From: Antilocapra americana
Lineage: Eukaryota; Chordata; Mammalia; Artiodactyla; Antilocapridae
NCBI GenBank assembly: GCA_007570785.1
Contig: ML664199.1
Location: 24,968,400 to 25,032,399 of the forward strand
DNA: 64,000 nt
Direction: 5' to 3'
Shown here: in pieces, positions 32,501 through 43,972 of the stretch
Numbering within the stretch: position 1 is the stretch's first letter
How the letters are laid out: each line of letters opens with the position of its first letter
Notes under the pieces: model-generated
What the model saw: only the letters and a program-made list of their open reading frames with translations
Told to the model about the DNA's origin: nothing
The model's database searches: none
Position numbers and translations under genes: made by a program

Positions 32501-33999
32501 TCAGTAAAGACTTTAAAAATGGTCCACATTAAAAAAATCTTTTAAAAATGATATAATAATCCTAGATTGTTTAAGCAAGGGGAAATTTTCCTAAAATAAG
32601 ATAAAGATTATGGACAACAATTAATTACTCTAATACCTTGAAAGTTATGGAGTGAACTCTAGGTGATTCACAAGCATGTCTCATTAAATATTATTAAGCA
32701 ATCTACTTTTTTTATTGCTTTGCCATCAGCCACAATGGTTTGATTAAGCAGTAATTCAGCCTAAGTTGCTGCTATATAAATATATTTAACATTCACACAT
32801 TAATGTGTGAAGTATTACCTTTGTTTAATACACTTTCTTTCGTCTCTTTTCCAATTTAAAAATATATACATTTTTCAAATGGCATTTTAGCTGTGCAAAA
32901 ATTTTTTCATTTGTGATGCATAAGCCACATAGAATCTGTATTTTACACTTTGAAGGCTGTGCTATCACAGTGCAATTTATTCCCCAGCATCCTTCCAGCC
33001 ATCACCATCCAACAGTGATGAGACTATCCACCTTAGCATGTCTGAGCACTGTTTATTTGGTCCTGGAGTTCATAGTTGGCCAAACCATTCCTTATGTGCA
33101 TGAAATATTTCAGCAAAGTTTCTCCATAGCCATAAGAAAGATGTGGAGAAGAATTTACAAAAACCCTGCCATCTTTTCCCCTTGTGAGCTGTCCTTGAGT
33201 AATTCAAAAATCAAGATAGTGATTGGAGCCTTCACAAGCATACATATACATACAACAAAAAAGGATCCTGACCCCACACCTTCCCCTGGGCTCCAAAATC
33301 CTTTCCACTTCATGGGATCAGATCTGAACTCTAGACTGAGAGCTCACCATCTCTGCCACAGTATTTCAAGCAGCAGAAAGGTTGGATAAGGCCTGTGAGC
33401 AGAATCGCAGCCCAGAGTAGCACTGGGAATGTAGACTGAGCCTCTTCCACTGCTAAGTGGTGTGACAGATGATTCTTGGCTTGGCTGTTTGTTTTTGTAT
33501 GCATGATGCCTCCCCTGCTTTACCATTTCACTGGACTTCTCTGATTGCTGAATTCTGAAATACCTGGAAATAATTAAACACATTGAAGTCATTCTATGCT
33601 TTACTTCAAGAAGTGGGGCAATCACTCAGAATCTAATACAATTACTATAAAAGTGTACAAATAGCAGGTCACCCATCAGTGTTATCAGAGGTGGTTTTGC
33701 ATATCTCCTCATGTATGTTCATTGCTTGAGATGGGCACTTGAAGCCAGAACCAGCTCAATCCAGGAGACACACATGTCTTGTCAGTTTACATTTATGAAG
33801 TATCTATATTTGCCTCTAGGTCATTTTTTCCTATCCCTTCATACTGTATTTTCTAAATTTTCTAAGGGTATATTGCTACTTCTTTCATCAGAAAGATGGG
33901 TATAGCAAACTTCAGGTAAAGAAGAAAAAAGTAGAACAGAAAAAAACAAACTTTCCTTCAATAATGCATTAGAGAATTCCAACCTACCAATCTCTCAGG
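32501..33999. other. Long unassigned stretch with a 158-codon frame
   Basis: About 1.5 kb. A plus frame at 32913-33389 encodes 158 residues with His-rich N-terminal and a hydrophobic segment at about residues 41-57, but no domain I recognise and no initiation context or splice signals. A 93-codon minus frame overlaps its end (33344-33625). A perfect 20-base palindrome is at 32792-32811. No gene is claimed. Confidence 0.45.
32792..32811. repeat. Perfect 20-bp palindrome
   Basis: TTCACACAT followed directly by its complement ATGTGTGAA around a central TA pair. The next base on each side breaks the symmetry. It could fold into a small cruciform or bind a symmetric protein, or be chance. Confidence 0.85.
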
Positions 34000-34128
34000 A
34001 CCAACTCAAATCTGACCTCCTGCTTAAGAAGCTTCTCCAGGTCCTAACCAGCACCTTTCACCTCCACCACCTCTCACCCCACCATCCATGGGTTTGGGAT
34101 TCAACCCCATTTCCCTTATACTCCCTTA

Positions 34129-35206
34129 GCATTTGGTCTGCACATTTTTTTATTATCTTTATTAGAGTTTAATTGATTTACAATGTTGTGTTACTTTCAG
34201 GTGCACAGCAAGGTAAATCAGTCACAGATTTACTTTTTCAGATTCTTTTCCAATATAAGTTACTGCAAAATATTGAATAGAGTTCCCTGTGGTATACAGT
34301 AGGTCCTTGTTAGTAATCTATTTACACATAGTAGTGTGTATATGTCAGTCCTAAGCCCCTAATTTACCCTTCCCCCATACATTTCCCCTTTGGTATCCAC
34401 AAGTTTGATTTTAAGTTCTCTGAGTCTGTTTCAAGCTGAGCACAAAAGAATTGATGCTTTTGAACTGTGGTGTTGGAGAAGACTCTTAAGAGTCCCTTGT
34501 ACTGCAAGGAAATCCAACAAGTCCATCCTAAAGGAAATCAGTCCTGGGTGTTCATTGGAAGGACTGATGTTAAAGCTGAAACTCCAATATTTTGGCCACC
34601 TGCTGTGAAGAGCTGACTCATTTGAAAAGACCCTGATGCTGGGAAAGGTTGAAAGCATGAGGAGAAGGGGACGAAAGAGGATGAAATGGTTAGATGGCAT
34701 CACCGACTCAGTGGACATGAGTTTGGGTAAACTCTGGGAGTTGGTGATGGACAGAGAGGCCTAGCGTGCTGCAGTTCATGGGGTCTCAACGAGTCAGACA
34801 CAGCTGAGCGACTGAACTGAACTGAACTGAACTGAATCTGTTTCTGTTTTATAAATAAGTTTATTTGTATCATTTTTATTAGATTCCACACATAAGTGAT
34901 ATCATATGATATTTGTCTTTCTCTGTCTGACTTACTTCACTTAGCATGATAATCTCCAGGTCCATACATGTTGTTACAAATGGCATTTTTTTGTTATTTT
35001 TAATGGCTGAGTAATATCCACTTTTATTCAACATAGTTTTGAAAATCCGAGCCATAGCTATCAGAAAAGAAAAAGAAATAAAAAGAATCCTAATTGCAAA
35101 AGGAGAAGTAAAACTGTCATTGTTTGCTGGTGACATGACGCTATACATAGAACATTCTAAAGATGCTACCAGAAAACCACTGGAGCTCATCAGTGCATTT
35201 GGTCTG
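34129..35206 (-). mobile_element. Ruminant L1 with 5' inversion and 12-bp target duplication
   Basis: The word gcatttggtctg flanks the element at 34129-34140 and 35195-35206. From a T-run at about 34145 the sequence is the complement of an L1 3' UTR up to the complement of the end of ORF2 ('gctgagtaatatcc', about 35020). There orientation switches: about 35023-35194 is L1 ORF2 in sense, including the reverse transcriptase motif, here Phe-Ala-Gly-Asp at 35123-35134 in place of Phe-Ala-Asp-Asp. An L1 with its 5' part inverted between one pair of duplicates is the known product of twin priming. A BovB is nested in the 3' part. Confidence 0.85.
34425..34844 (+). mobile_element. BovB LINE 3' fragment nested in L1
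   Basis: Body 34433-34836, sense, starting in the C-terminal coding part ('aagctgagcacaaaag') and ending with four tandem 'actga' tail units. The 8-base word tctgtttc flanks it (34425-34432 and 34837-34844), and the L1 sequence is continuous once it is removed. The tail repeat suggests an intact 3' end. Minus frame of 95 codons is a shadow. Confidence 0.92.
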
Positions 35207-35330
35207 TGCTCTTAAAGGTCAGCCTGTAGACAGAGTTACTTGTGTGACCAAGTCTCTATTGGACTCTGAGGCCCTTCAAGGCAGAGAATGTCGCTTGCTC
35301 ATTTCTGCATCACTCCACTCCCACTGCCAT

Positions 35331-36389
35331 CCTGAGCCGGCCCTGGTGCCCCAGTAACCACTTACCTGTGGATAACAGAAATAAGATACGTGCATACTTG
35401 TGTATGCATTCTATATACAGCTGATATGCATATCCATGTTTTTAGGTTAAAATCACAAACACTGTAAACCAGCCAGCATCTGTTAACTGCAAGAAACTAG
35501 GGATATTGTATCTGCGCTGACATTTCTCTTTTCTATTTAATGCTTTGTTTAGATCATTGCCCTTATTAGGGGACCTTAATTCATTAAACAGGTCCTTGTT
35601 TCTTCCTTTACAAATAGCTTTGGGGAAAAATAGTAAGCCAAAGCAATTTATCACCTTGCCAAGCTAAGGAAACATTATAGATGGCACGGTGAAGAAATGC
35701 TAATTAAACCTAATTGAGAGAAATTAACACAGAGTCCAAATTATCAAGTATTTTAAAAGAAATTGAATCTTATGGTTTTAAATGCAAGGAGCTACTGTGC
35801 TGACAAGTGGCAGTCCTACTGGGTTTGTTTAATAAATAAGATCACATTCTACCAAGAATAGTATTTGTTTGGGTTCAGGTTAAGACTGTTAAAATACATG
35901 ACATTCTCCAGGCTCCTGGCTTGCTGATTCTTGCTGGTGAAGATGTGCCATTCTCCACTGCAGCCCTTGGTCCCTCACCAAGGAGACTCCTCACCCCAAC
36001 CTCACTGGGCCTTTTGCCCCATCTCAAACCCCGCCTCCATTCAGCTCATCGCCAGCCTTCCCAGTCTCCCTGGAGATGTTCCCACAATGATGAACCCTCC
36101 CAACTTCCCACAGTGGCACATACATGTTACTGAGCCTCTCCCTATGCCAAGAACACCTTAGATGCCATGTATTGTGTGATTTGTACATCAGGCTTGTTGA
36201 GTGGGTGTGATTCTCTATGGAACAGAGACTCTGAGACTCTAAGCCATGGACAGCTTGACGAATTTCAGGGACAGCCCTGGGATACACTCCAGTCAGTCTG
36301 TCTCCAAATCCAGGCTCCACCCTCTGAGTGGTTCCCTGGAACCACTCCTCCTGGGGCCAGTTCATAATCTTCTTCAAAATATGACTCAA
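35331..36389. other. Long stretch without recognisable genes or repeats
   Basis: About 1.05 kb. A 142-codon minus frame (36024-36452) overlaps several plus frames and runs into the neighbouring L1; it shows no domain. Confidence 0.45.
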
Positions 36390-36625
36390 ATGAACACGTC
36401 TACAAGACAGAAACAGACTCACAGACATAGAGGACAGACCTATCATTGTCAAGAAGAAGGGGAGGAGAGAGAGGGATGGATTGAGAATTTTGGATTAGCA
36501 AATGCAAACTATTATCTATAGTATAGGTAAACAACAAGGTCCTACTGAATAGCACAGGAAACTATCGTAAATACCCTGTGATAAACCATAAAGAAAAAGA
36601 GTATTTTTAAAATGTATTAAAAAGC
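36390..36625 (+). mobile_element. L1 3' UTR end, sense
   Basis: 'gacagaaacagactcacagac', 'caagaagaaggggaggag', 'ggtcctactgaatagcacagg' and 'ataaaccataaagaaaaag' follow an L1 3' UTR closely related to the piece at 31.2-31.5 kb, with an A-rich end. Confidence 0.8.
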
Positions 36626-37869
36626 AAACCAAACAAAAAGGACCTCCCCACTTGCACATTTTCTGGGCTTTCCCCATCATTAACCACTCTGCTCTCCTCA
36701 GATAAGATGAAACTCCTGCTCAGGTGTAACCTGAAGCACATCTGAATGAAACAAACCAGATGTGGACCACTCTCAACAAAGACAATGCTCATCACACTTT
36801 TCTCACACTGGGTGGAGCAATCGGGCCAGTGCAGAGATGGTGCAGACCTCTGCCTCCAACACCTTTCTGAACTCCTTAACTTGGGACTTACGAAAATAAA
36901 AACAGCCCGCTCTGAGTTAGAAGTTGGTAAATGCTGTTACTGATTGATAAATGAAGGAGAAGGTTCACCACATAAAATATGGTAAGTTAAGAGTAATTAT
37001 GCATCAACCACAACCAGTGGCAATTCCTGGGGTTTGTGGTCAATTTCTCAGCTCTTCCTCAGGCAGAGATGAGAGGAACAGGGATGTACGTCAATAATAA
37101 TGATGATAATGACCTCAGCTCTGTTCCATGTGTTCTGGAAGCAGCAGTATCTTCAGAGATATCTTAGTCTCACATTCAGATTAACCTAGAAAATGCCAAC
37201 TTCATATGTCTATACCCACACCTGAGGACGCTGATTCCTGTAAAAATTCAAATACTCTGGGGAAATATTTTAAGCCACCCATCATTTGTGACTCAGTGCA
37301 AATGATCTGAGTTAGAACAGTCAGACATGACTTACCAACTAAACAACAACAAGAAGACATAGTAGAGAAGAAGAGAGTTCACAGGACACAAAACACTGCT
37401 TGAAAAATCAGGGAAATTGGTACAATAGATGAGAAAGCAAAAATAGACCTCCTACTGCTTTATGATTTTTACAGACTCAACCCTTTACGCAATCATGTTC
37501 AATTAAACTCAATTTGTACAAGAAATCTTCTGAACCCATGCTAGACATGAGGGTGGATAAAACCTGTACCTCAAGGGGTCTAGAGAGAGGCAGTATACCA
37601 TGTCCACATGTGACCCACAACAGAGTTGTGAACAAAGGAGAAAGGAAATGATTCCACTGGGATGAATCAGAGAGTGATCAGCGCAGGTTATGGCTTGGGA
37701 ACTGATCCTTCTTGTTCCTTCTCACTATGAGAACCTAAGTGCAAGGCTCATGGAAGACAGTTTTGCAAAAGGAAGACACAGAGACTGAACAGGAAGTCTG
37801 GTTTAGGAATGCTATAAGCAAAGCCCAGAAAGGAAAAAGGAAAAGGCAAGTCCAGTAAGCACAGTACAA
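36626..37869. other. Long unassigned stretch; short Bov-A tail piece
   Basis: About 1.24 kb. A 45-base piece at about 37311-37355 ('cagtcagacatgacttac' then 'aactaaacaacaacaag') is a Bov-A or BovB tail fragment, sense. Otherwise nothing was recognised. Confidence 0.45.
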
Positions 37870-38310
37870 ACACCGGTGGCACCCAAGTGTCATTCAACAG
37901 TGAAAGGACAAACACACTCTGACCCTCTCTATGCAGCAGATAATAAAGAGGGACAAGCTAGTAACATGCTCGATAACATCAATGCTCCCAGAGAAACCAA
38001 GCAAAGAGGAGGAAGCCAGGCTCAAAAGATGACAGCCTGTATAATTCTACAAATATAACTTTCTGAAAGACAAAACAGCAAAAGACAAAGGGATTAGACT
38101 GAAGGGATGGACGGAGCACAGACGAGTGGTTTCAGGGATGGGATGGAGAGTTCTGACTGCAGAATGTCAGCACAAGGGAGCTGGCTTGGGGATGGAATTG
38201 CAATGACACAAATCTCTCTACATGCCTTAAAACTCAAAGAGCTGCATACATACACAAAAGCCAATTTCACAGTATACAACTTTTAAAAAAAATATAAACT
38301 TAAATTTCCC
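37870..38310 (+). mobile_element. Old L1 3' end, sense
   Basis: 'gaagccaggctcaaaagatga', 'cagcctgtataattctac', 'acgagtggtttcaggg', 'aactcaaagagctgcataca' and 'ccaatttcacagtatac' follow the ancient L1MB/MC-type 3' UTR in order, ending in an A-run near 38283. Not coding. Confidence 0.7.
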
Positions 38311-38439
38311 CCACAACACAAGGGCATAGAATAAAAGAGTGTGTATAAGGATAGATGATTTAGGCCAGATGGAAATGTGCCTTAGATGGCAATGACCTGG
38401 GGACGGCATGGAGAACACAAGCTCTGCAGGCACCCCTCA

Positions 38440-38605
38440 CCCGCTCTTATGGATTCCCCCACCAAATACAGCAAGGAACTGGGAACTGAAACAAATTGCC
38501 CTGCCAAAGATAATCCTGTTATTATATGGCAGAACTAGATTCTAAACCAGGCCTGTGTCTCCCTAAGCTCTGTGATCTTTGCAGTTAAACACCTAAAACC
38601 AGAAG
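38440..38605 (+). mobile_element. MIR SINE relic
   Basis: 'tatggcagaactagattct' then 'aaaccaggcctgtgtctccc' then 'aagctctgtgatctttgcag' match the 3' half of MIR in sense orientation. Confidence 0.7.
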
Positions 38606-38742
38606 AATAATGTCTCATGACATCACTGGCCCAACAGACTGTATACAGACAGCCTGATGTTTATCATTCACTGTTTTTTGGGTTGTTTGGTTTTTATGGT
38701 CACCCTTGAATAAAAGTCAAATCTTAAAATAGAGTAACTGCT

Positions 38743-38992
38743 AGATTTCCCTGGTGGTCCTGTAGTTAAGAATCCACCTGCCAGTGCGGGGGACACAAGT
38801 TTGATCCTTGGTCCAGGAAGGTCCCCCATGTCTCAGGGCAATTAAGCCCATGCACGGCAGCTACTGAAGCCCACGCACCTAGAGCCTGTGCTCCACAACA
38901 CAACCCAAGGCAATAAGAAGCCCACGCACCACAACTAGAGAAGGCCCACGTTTAGCACCAAACACCCAATGTAGCCAAAAATTAATTTTTAA
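38743..38992 (+). mobile_element. CHR-type SINE, sense
   Basis: Head 'gatttccctggtggtcctgt', 'ccacctgccagtgcggggga', body with 'gagcctgtgctccacaaca' and 'accacaactagagaaggcc', ending in an A/T tail. Slightly shorter than the copy at 5.5 kb. Confidence 0.9.
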
Positions 38993-39159
38993 AAAGCTAT
39001 TGCTGTCTGTTTAAAAATATGTATTCAGAAGAACATTTCAAAGACCACCTGACAGTCAAGTAATTTCAAAGTTCAACGGAGAACACCAGTGCAACCAGAA
39101 AATTAAGACAGTGCTTTCCTCTTGGAACAAGTAGGGAACCAGAGCTACTACTGCTGACA

Positions 39160-39385
39160 GTGCGCTCCCCAGGAGGCACCAGTGGTAAAGAACACACCTA
39201 TCAATGAAGGAGATGTAAGACACAGTTTTGATCCCTGGGTCAGGAAATCCCCTGGAGGAAGGCATGGCAACCCATTCCAGTATTGTTGCCTGGAGAATCC
39301 CAAGGACAGAGGAGTCTGGCAGGCTACACACATATAGGATCACAGAGTCAGACACAACTGAAGTGACGCTGCACTCACCCACCAG
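39160..39385 (+). mobile_element. Bov-tA SINE, sense
   Basis: 'ctccccaggaggcaccagtgg' head, diverged 'gatccctgggtcaggaaatc', 'aggaaggcatggcaacccat', tail 'cagacacaactgaagtgac'. Shadow minus frames of 61-132 codons. Confidence 0.9.
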
Positions 39386-40113
39386 CTGACGGTATAGAAG
39401 GAGGTGATGGAAAGTCCTATAGGAAATTCCGTGAAATTTTCCAGTTTGCACCAAATCTATGTGACAATTACCGCTTACTGGCCAGCCAGAAAAATAGACA
39501 TTTTCTTGATGATGTAGAAATGATCTTAATGTCCAACATGCTAAGGCTCAACATTTCATAAAACTCATTTAATCATTCTCCAGAGGGAAAAATCAGATAG
39601 ACTTTTCTGAAACAAAAATGGCTCCTTGACTTCAGCTAAAATAATTACACAAAAAGTCAAATTTAGCTGCCGACCTCTTCTGAAAGAAGAAACATGAAAA
39701 TCTGCAGATGGAAGGTACTAAAAGAGCAGCTTGCTCTCTCCCCCATAGCAGTTAAATCTTTCTTCTCATCACTGTACATGCCTGTATTTTGAGATCCAGG
39801 CATATCTCTTGCTGAGTCTTAATTCAAAATAGCATATGGCAGGTGGATGCAGGAACCCCCTAGAGAAAGACTCGGCTCCCAACAGCAGGCTTAGCTGCCC
39901 CCTTCAAAGCCTGCAGCTCTCAGTACTCATAGGACACGGAAGGGGGACAATTTAATGAATTTTTAAATATTCTTTTCATTACCTGAGATCTACTACACTT
40001 TCTCCCTGAATCCTTTTTTGTTCCTTCTCTTCTTTAGCTTTAAGTTTTTCGGCCTTGGCTCATAAAAGTAAAAGAGGGCTTTAGTGCTGTTCCATAATGA
40101 ATTCACTTTCCAC
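39386..40113. other. No recognisable feature
   Basis: About 730 bases of AT-rich unassigned DNA; no notable open frame outside SINE shadows. Confidence 0.4.
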
Positions 40114-40300
40114 TCCTGGTGACTCAGCTGGTAAAGAATCCGCCTGTAATGCAGGAGATGCAGATTTGATTCCTGGAGGAGGGCATGGCACCCCACTCCA
40201 GTATTCTTGCCTGGAGAATTCCATGGACAGAGGAGCCTGGAGGGCTGCAGGCCATGGGGTGGCAAAGAGTCAGACATGACTAAGCACACAGGCATAGAGG
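40114..40300 (+). mobile_element. Bov-tA SINE, sense
   Basis: 'ctggtgactcagctggtaaa' head, shortened middle, 'cactccagtattcttgcctg', 'ggacagaggagcctggagg' and tail 'gagtcagacatgactaagc'. A deletion of about 20 bases lies after the B-box-like motif. Confidence 0.92.
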
Positions 40301-41652
40301 GGCTCAAGTGCCTAACAGCCTCCCGAGGTCACTGGGTCACCCACAGCCCACATCACATCTCCTGGCCCTCATCCCCCACCTCCTCTGAGGAGGGATGTCA
40401 GATGACAGTGGAGTCCCCAGATTTTGTAAATCACTCTGTTCTCTCACTCCTGCAGAAAAACAAACAAAAAAACCCAAACAGGAAGATGTAAAATTACAGG
40501 GATTCAAGTCTAAACACATCCATAAACCAGCATCACCTTGCCAGGAACTGACTTTTCATAGCAGTTTTTTGGAGGAGAGAAGTAAGAATCAGGACAGCTA
40601 AGCAGAAAGGATGGATGACAAAGGCCCCCAGAGGTTCACCAAGCAGGAATCCCAGGCAGCTCCAGCATCAAGGAAATGAACCACGGGCCTGGCCAGGGCC
40701 AGTTCTATTTCACCTACTTCGGGAAATATCCCTTAACTGACATGTCAGGCAGTGCAGACCCCAGTGGGCAGAGCAGAGCTAGGAAAAAGTTCATGAATTC
40801 TCCGTGGCTGTCTACTTACCTGAGAGTTCCAAAATTGCAACAGTCTTTTATAGAAAGGAGAAGAAAGAGGAAGGCAGAGAAAAATATACCCTGGAAGGAA
40901 AGGAAAACAGAGGAGCAGAAGATGGAAAGACTCAGTTTTCATGACAGCTTTCCCCTTGCAACTTCACTTTGCCCAAAGTCCAGAAAGAAAAAGCCTATTT
41001 CTTATCTCAGATCTGTTGAGATTATGTTTATTTATCTGAATGCCAAGTTTCATATCTTTTTTTTTAATATTGCTTTTTATCAAAGATCTGTTGAGGGCAA
41101 CTCCCTAGACTTGTTTCTGCTTTTATTCTTTTTTTTTTTTTTCTTTTAATAACAGTTGAGGAATCCAGCCACTTTCTGTTTGCCCAAATCCATCCATTTT
41201 CATTCAAAACCGGAACATTTCTGGGATAAAACTTGAATGAGCCAAACCTGAACAGCCTCAATTAACTCTGTCCTGACACCTCCTGAGCTGTGAAGGAATC
41301 TCAAAGTTCTGCTTAGACACTTCCCTTTGATTTTTTGACGAGCTTCATGAGGAAACTTTTATGGCTTTCAGCTCACACATATATGAATGCACCGTGCTGG
41401 CATTTCAGAGGTTGCAAGTTCAAGTTCTAGCTTGAAGAACAAATCAGTTTGAAGGGATGAAATTTTGAGTTCACTTGTTTTGACGATGCTCAGAACTCAG
41501 GGGCCGCAGAACCAGTCTGGGAGCCCAGTTCAGCATTCGCAGGGTCAGCACAAGGAGAAAGTTCTTCACCAGATCTTTGAGTAAAGAGATATTTTGCCCT
41601 TCTCATGGTTCTATTCTTTGTAATCATATTCAGTGACATATAACATTAATAG
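40301..41652. other. Long unassigned stretch with a 157-codon frame
   Basis: About 1.35 kb. The plus frame 40676-41149 encodes 157 residues: a Lys/Arg-rich centre (about 61-85), then a hydrophobic end that runs into a T-rich tract read as polyphenylalanine. No domain is recognised. The T-run at about 41129-41142 looks like the tail of a lost antisense retroelement. No gene is claimed. Confidence 0.45.
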
Positions 41653-41850
41653 AGTTTTCCTGGTGGCTAAGTGGTAAAGAATCTTCCTGCCAATCCTTGG
41701 GTTGGGAAGATCCCCTGGAGGAGGAAGTGGCAACCCATTCCAGTATTCTTGCCTGGAGAATTCCATAGACAGAGGAACCTGGTGGGCTACAGTCTGAGGG
41801 CTCGCAAAGAGTTGGACATGACTTAGTGACTGAGCACGCATGCACAAATC
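41653..41850 (+). mobile_element. Bov-tA SINE, sense
   Basis: Head 'gttttcctggtggctaagtgg', short deletion after 'cttcctgccaatcc', then 'gggaagatcccctggagga', 'gacagaggaacctggtgggc' and tail 'ggacatgacttagtgactg'. Confidence 0.92.
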
Positions 41851-42149
41851 TTGTGAGAACTTTTCCATTCTTCATTCTCTTCACATCTTTAAATCTTCTT
41901 TATGTCTCCACCTCTTTCACACATATCCAAAAATATTTAAATTAAAAAAATTTTTTAAGTAAATGAGACACAGAATGACGGGGTGACCAAGTGAACAAAG
42001 GGTTTTTTTTTGTTTTTCTGTCTATAACATCCTAGGGCAAAAGTGCCTTTAGAGAGTTGACCTCTCATATCCCCACAAGATTGCAAGATTTAATGGTTGC
42101 TCCTTGCCTATAGTGGTGGACTTAAAAAAATATTTTTGACCCATTTGAA
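41851..42149. other. No recognisable feature
   Basis: About 300 bases of A/T-rich DNA with T- and A-runs near 41943-42010. Confidence 0.35.
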
Positions 42150-42260
42150 TCATTCATGCAACCAATTTCTATAGTTTGTGTCAGGTGTTATTCTAAGTTC
42201 TGGGGAAACAGTAATAAAGAAAATGAAAGAAACAAAGGGCCCTAGTCTCATGGGGTTTAT
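42150..42260. mobile_element. Ancient dispersed repeat relic, family not named
   Basis: 'tcaggtgttattctaagttc', 'ggggaaacagtaataaag', 'gtctcatggggtttataata': the same repeat phrase as at 12005-12120, independently diverged. Confidence 0.45.
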
Positions 42261-42929
42261 AATACTGGTGAAGGCATAGAGGTAGAGAAAATATAATAGT
42301 TTGGAGATCAAGATCAGAAAGCAAAAGCAACCTCGGACTGGGGCAGGCATCCCTAGGTTTGGTAGAAAAGTCTCCAGGAAGCCCCTCAGTCCTGAGCAAA
42401 CCTGGAGGGGGATCCCTCAAAAGAGTCAAGAATGGTCTGCTGAGGAGATGAGCTGGATGACATGACACTATGTTTCTTTGTCTTTGAACAAATTATAAAA
42501 CTTGGTTCCAGAGTGATGATTATTTTATAATCATAGGACTCTAAGGGTTATTATTTTTTAAATTTTGTGACCCATAAAAGGTATGAAAATATAAAATATG
42601 AAAGATTTAATTTTAGTTGCCAAACATAACATAAATAAGAAACTTTGATAATGCAAAAGGAATATAAAGATGACAGAGTTGGAAGGAAAGTGGGTGAAGT
42701 GGAGGGCATGAAGGAGGAATTTTTCATCGTTTCATGCTGGGGATGCAAAAAGATTATCCATAAAGCGTGTGGATTACCTTTGAGAAAATTCAGCACCTTT
42801 AAACTAGAAATCTTACCAAATACAAATAGGATAAAATGTCCCTACACAAATAAATATTTTACAGCAACACCTACACTAATCATCACACTTAACAAAGAAA
42901 CTTTAGATACACATGTCTCTGTCTCTTAA
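42261..42929. other. No recognisable feature
   Basis: About 670 bases. A 94-codon plus frame (42645-42929) and overlapping minus frames have no recognised domain. Confidence 0.4.
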
Positions 42930-43870
42930 CAGCCTTTAAGATCAAATCTTATTTTACCATTACCATTAAGGTTTAAAATCAACAGGCCTCACCAACAAAG
43001 TAAGGAAAGAAAAAGAAATGAGAAGGAAAAAGACAGGAACAGAAGAGGTAAAATTATCACTTTCTGGAGCAGAATGAAATTAAACTTCTAGAAATAAGAG
43101 ATGTGAGCCACTTGCCAAATAAAATACTACCTTGTAAACTGCAACAGCATTGTTCTATAAGGGCAATAACCAAGTATAAAACATAATTTAAAATAAAATC
43201 TTAGCAGCAACAGCCATAATACTATAAAAACCCCTAGCCATGAAATTTTTAAATGGCAACGCCCAAGGCTTTATAGAGTAAAAGTTTAAACTCTATTAAG
43301 TGACATAAAGGAAAATCTATTCCATGTTCTTAGGTGGGATGTCATGATGTCAGCACTCACCAAATTCATCTGGAAAATCCCTGCAATCTTAACAAAAATC
43401 CCACCTGAAATTCATATGCAAAACAGCCAATTCAATTCTGAAAAGGAAAATCAAATAATTGAGCTCTGATTTTCCAGATATTAGGACAGTCTCTAAAACT
43501 ATGGTAATGAAAGTTTGGATAACAGCACAGAGCCCATAGGAGAAGAGGGAACAGAATAGACCAGTGAACAGCTTAGCTCTGAGACAGACCATATGCATGT
43601 GCCATGTACACCTACAAATACACATGTGAGTGCATGTCTAATAAATGTATCACAAAGAGGGTAGTGCAAAGACAGACAGGGAAAGACACTAATCTGCTGA
43701 TGGTGGTGGGAAACATGAGAAAAGAACATCCAACCAGCTCCTGCTCCACGACACAATGTTGATTCAGGTGAATGAGCATCTTAAGATGAAACACAGAATT
43801 GTAACTGGTGAAGACAATGCCACAAGATATTACTGTGAGTCAGAGGAGGAGACAGACTTAAGAGAAGTTC
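42930..43870 (+). mobile_element. Old L1 ORF2 relic, sense
   Basis: 'ccaccttt...aaaatccc'-type order: 'aggaaaatctattccatgtt', 'gtcagcactcaccaaattc', 'aacaaaaatcccacctg', 'cagtctctaaaactatggta', 'gaacagaatagaccagtg', 'gatgaaacacagaattgta'. These follow the middle to late part of L1 ORF2. The coding frame is destroyed by substitutions and indels. Confidence 0.65.
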
Positions 43871-43879
43871 TTAAGAAGA

Positions 43880-43972
43880 AATCCTTTTTGTTTGTTTTTC
43901 ATTTTAGCCACACCACATAGCATGTGGGATGTTAGTTTCCTGACCAGGGATCAAATAAATAAAGAATTTTTT
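43880..43972 (-). mobile_element. Short CHR-like SINE fragment, antisense
   Basis: 'tttcattttagccacaccac' then 'catgtgggatgttagtttcctg' then 'accagggatcaa', the left two-thirds of the short tRNA SINE in complement. The head is missing. Confidence 0.75.

Larger units (their letters stand above)
34000..35330 (+). mobile_element. L2 LINE relic interrupted by L1
   Basis: 'caactcaaatctgacctcctgc', 'cttctccaggtcc', 'actcccttagcatttgg' before the L1, then 'gtctctattggactctgagg', 'ccttcaaggcagagaatg' after it, follow the ancient L2 3' end in order. An L1 with duplicated target sequence sits between the two halves. Highly diverged, non-coding. Confidence 0.65.
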
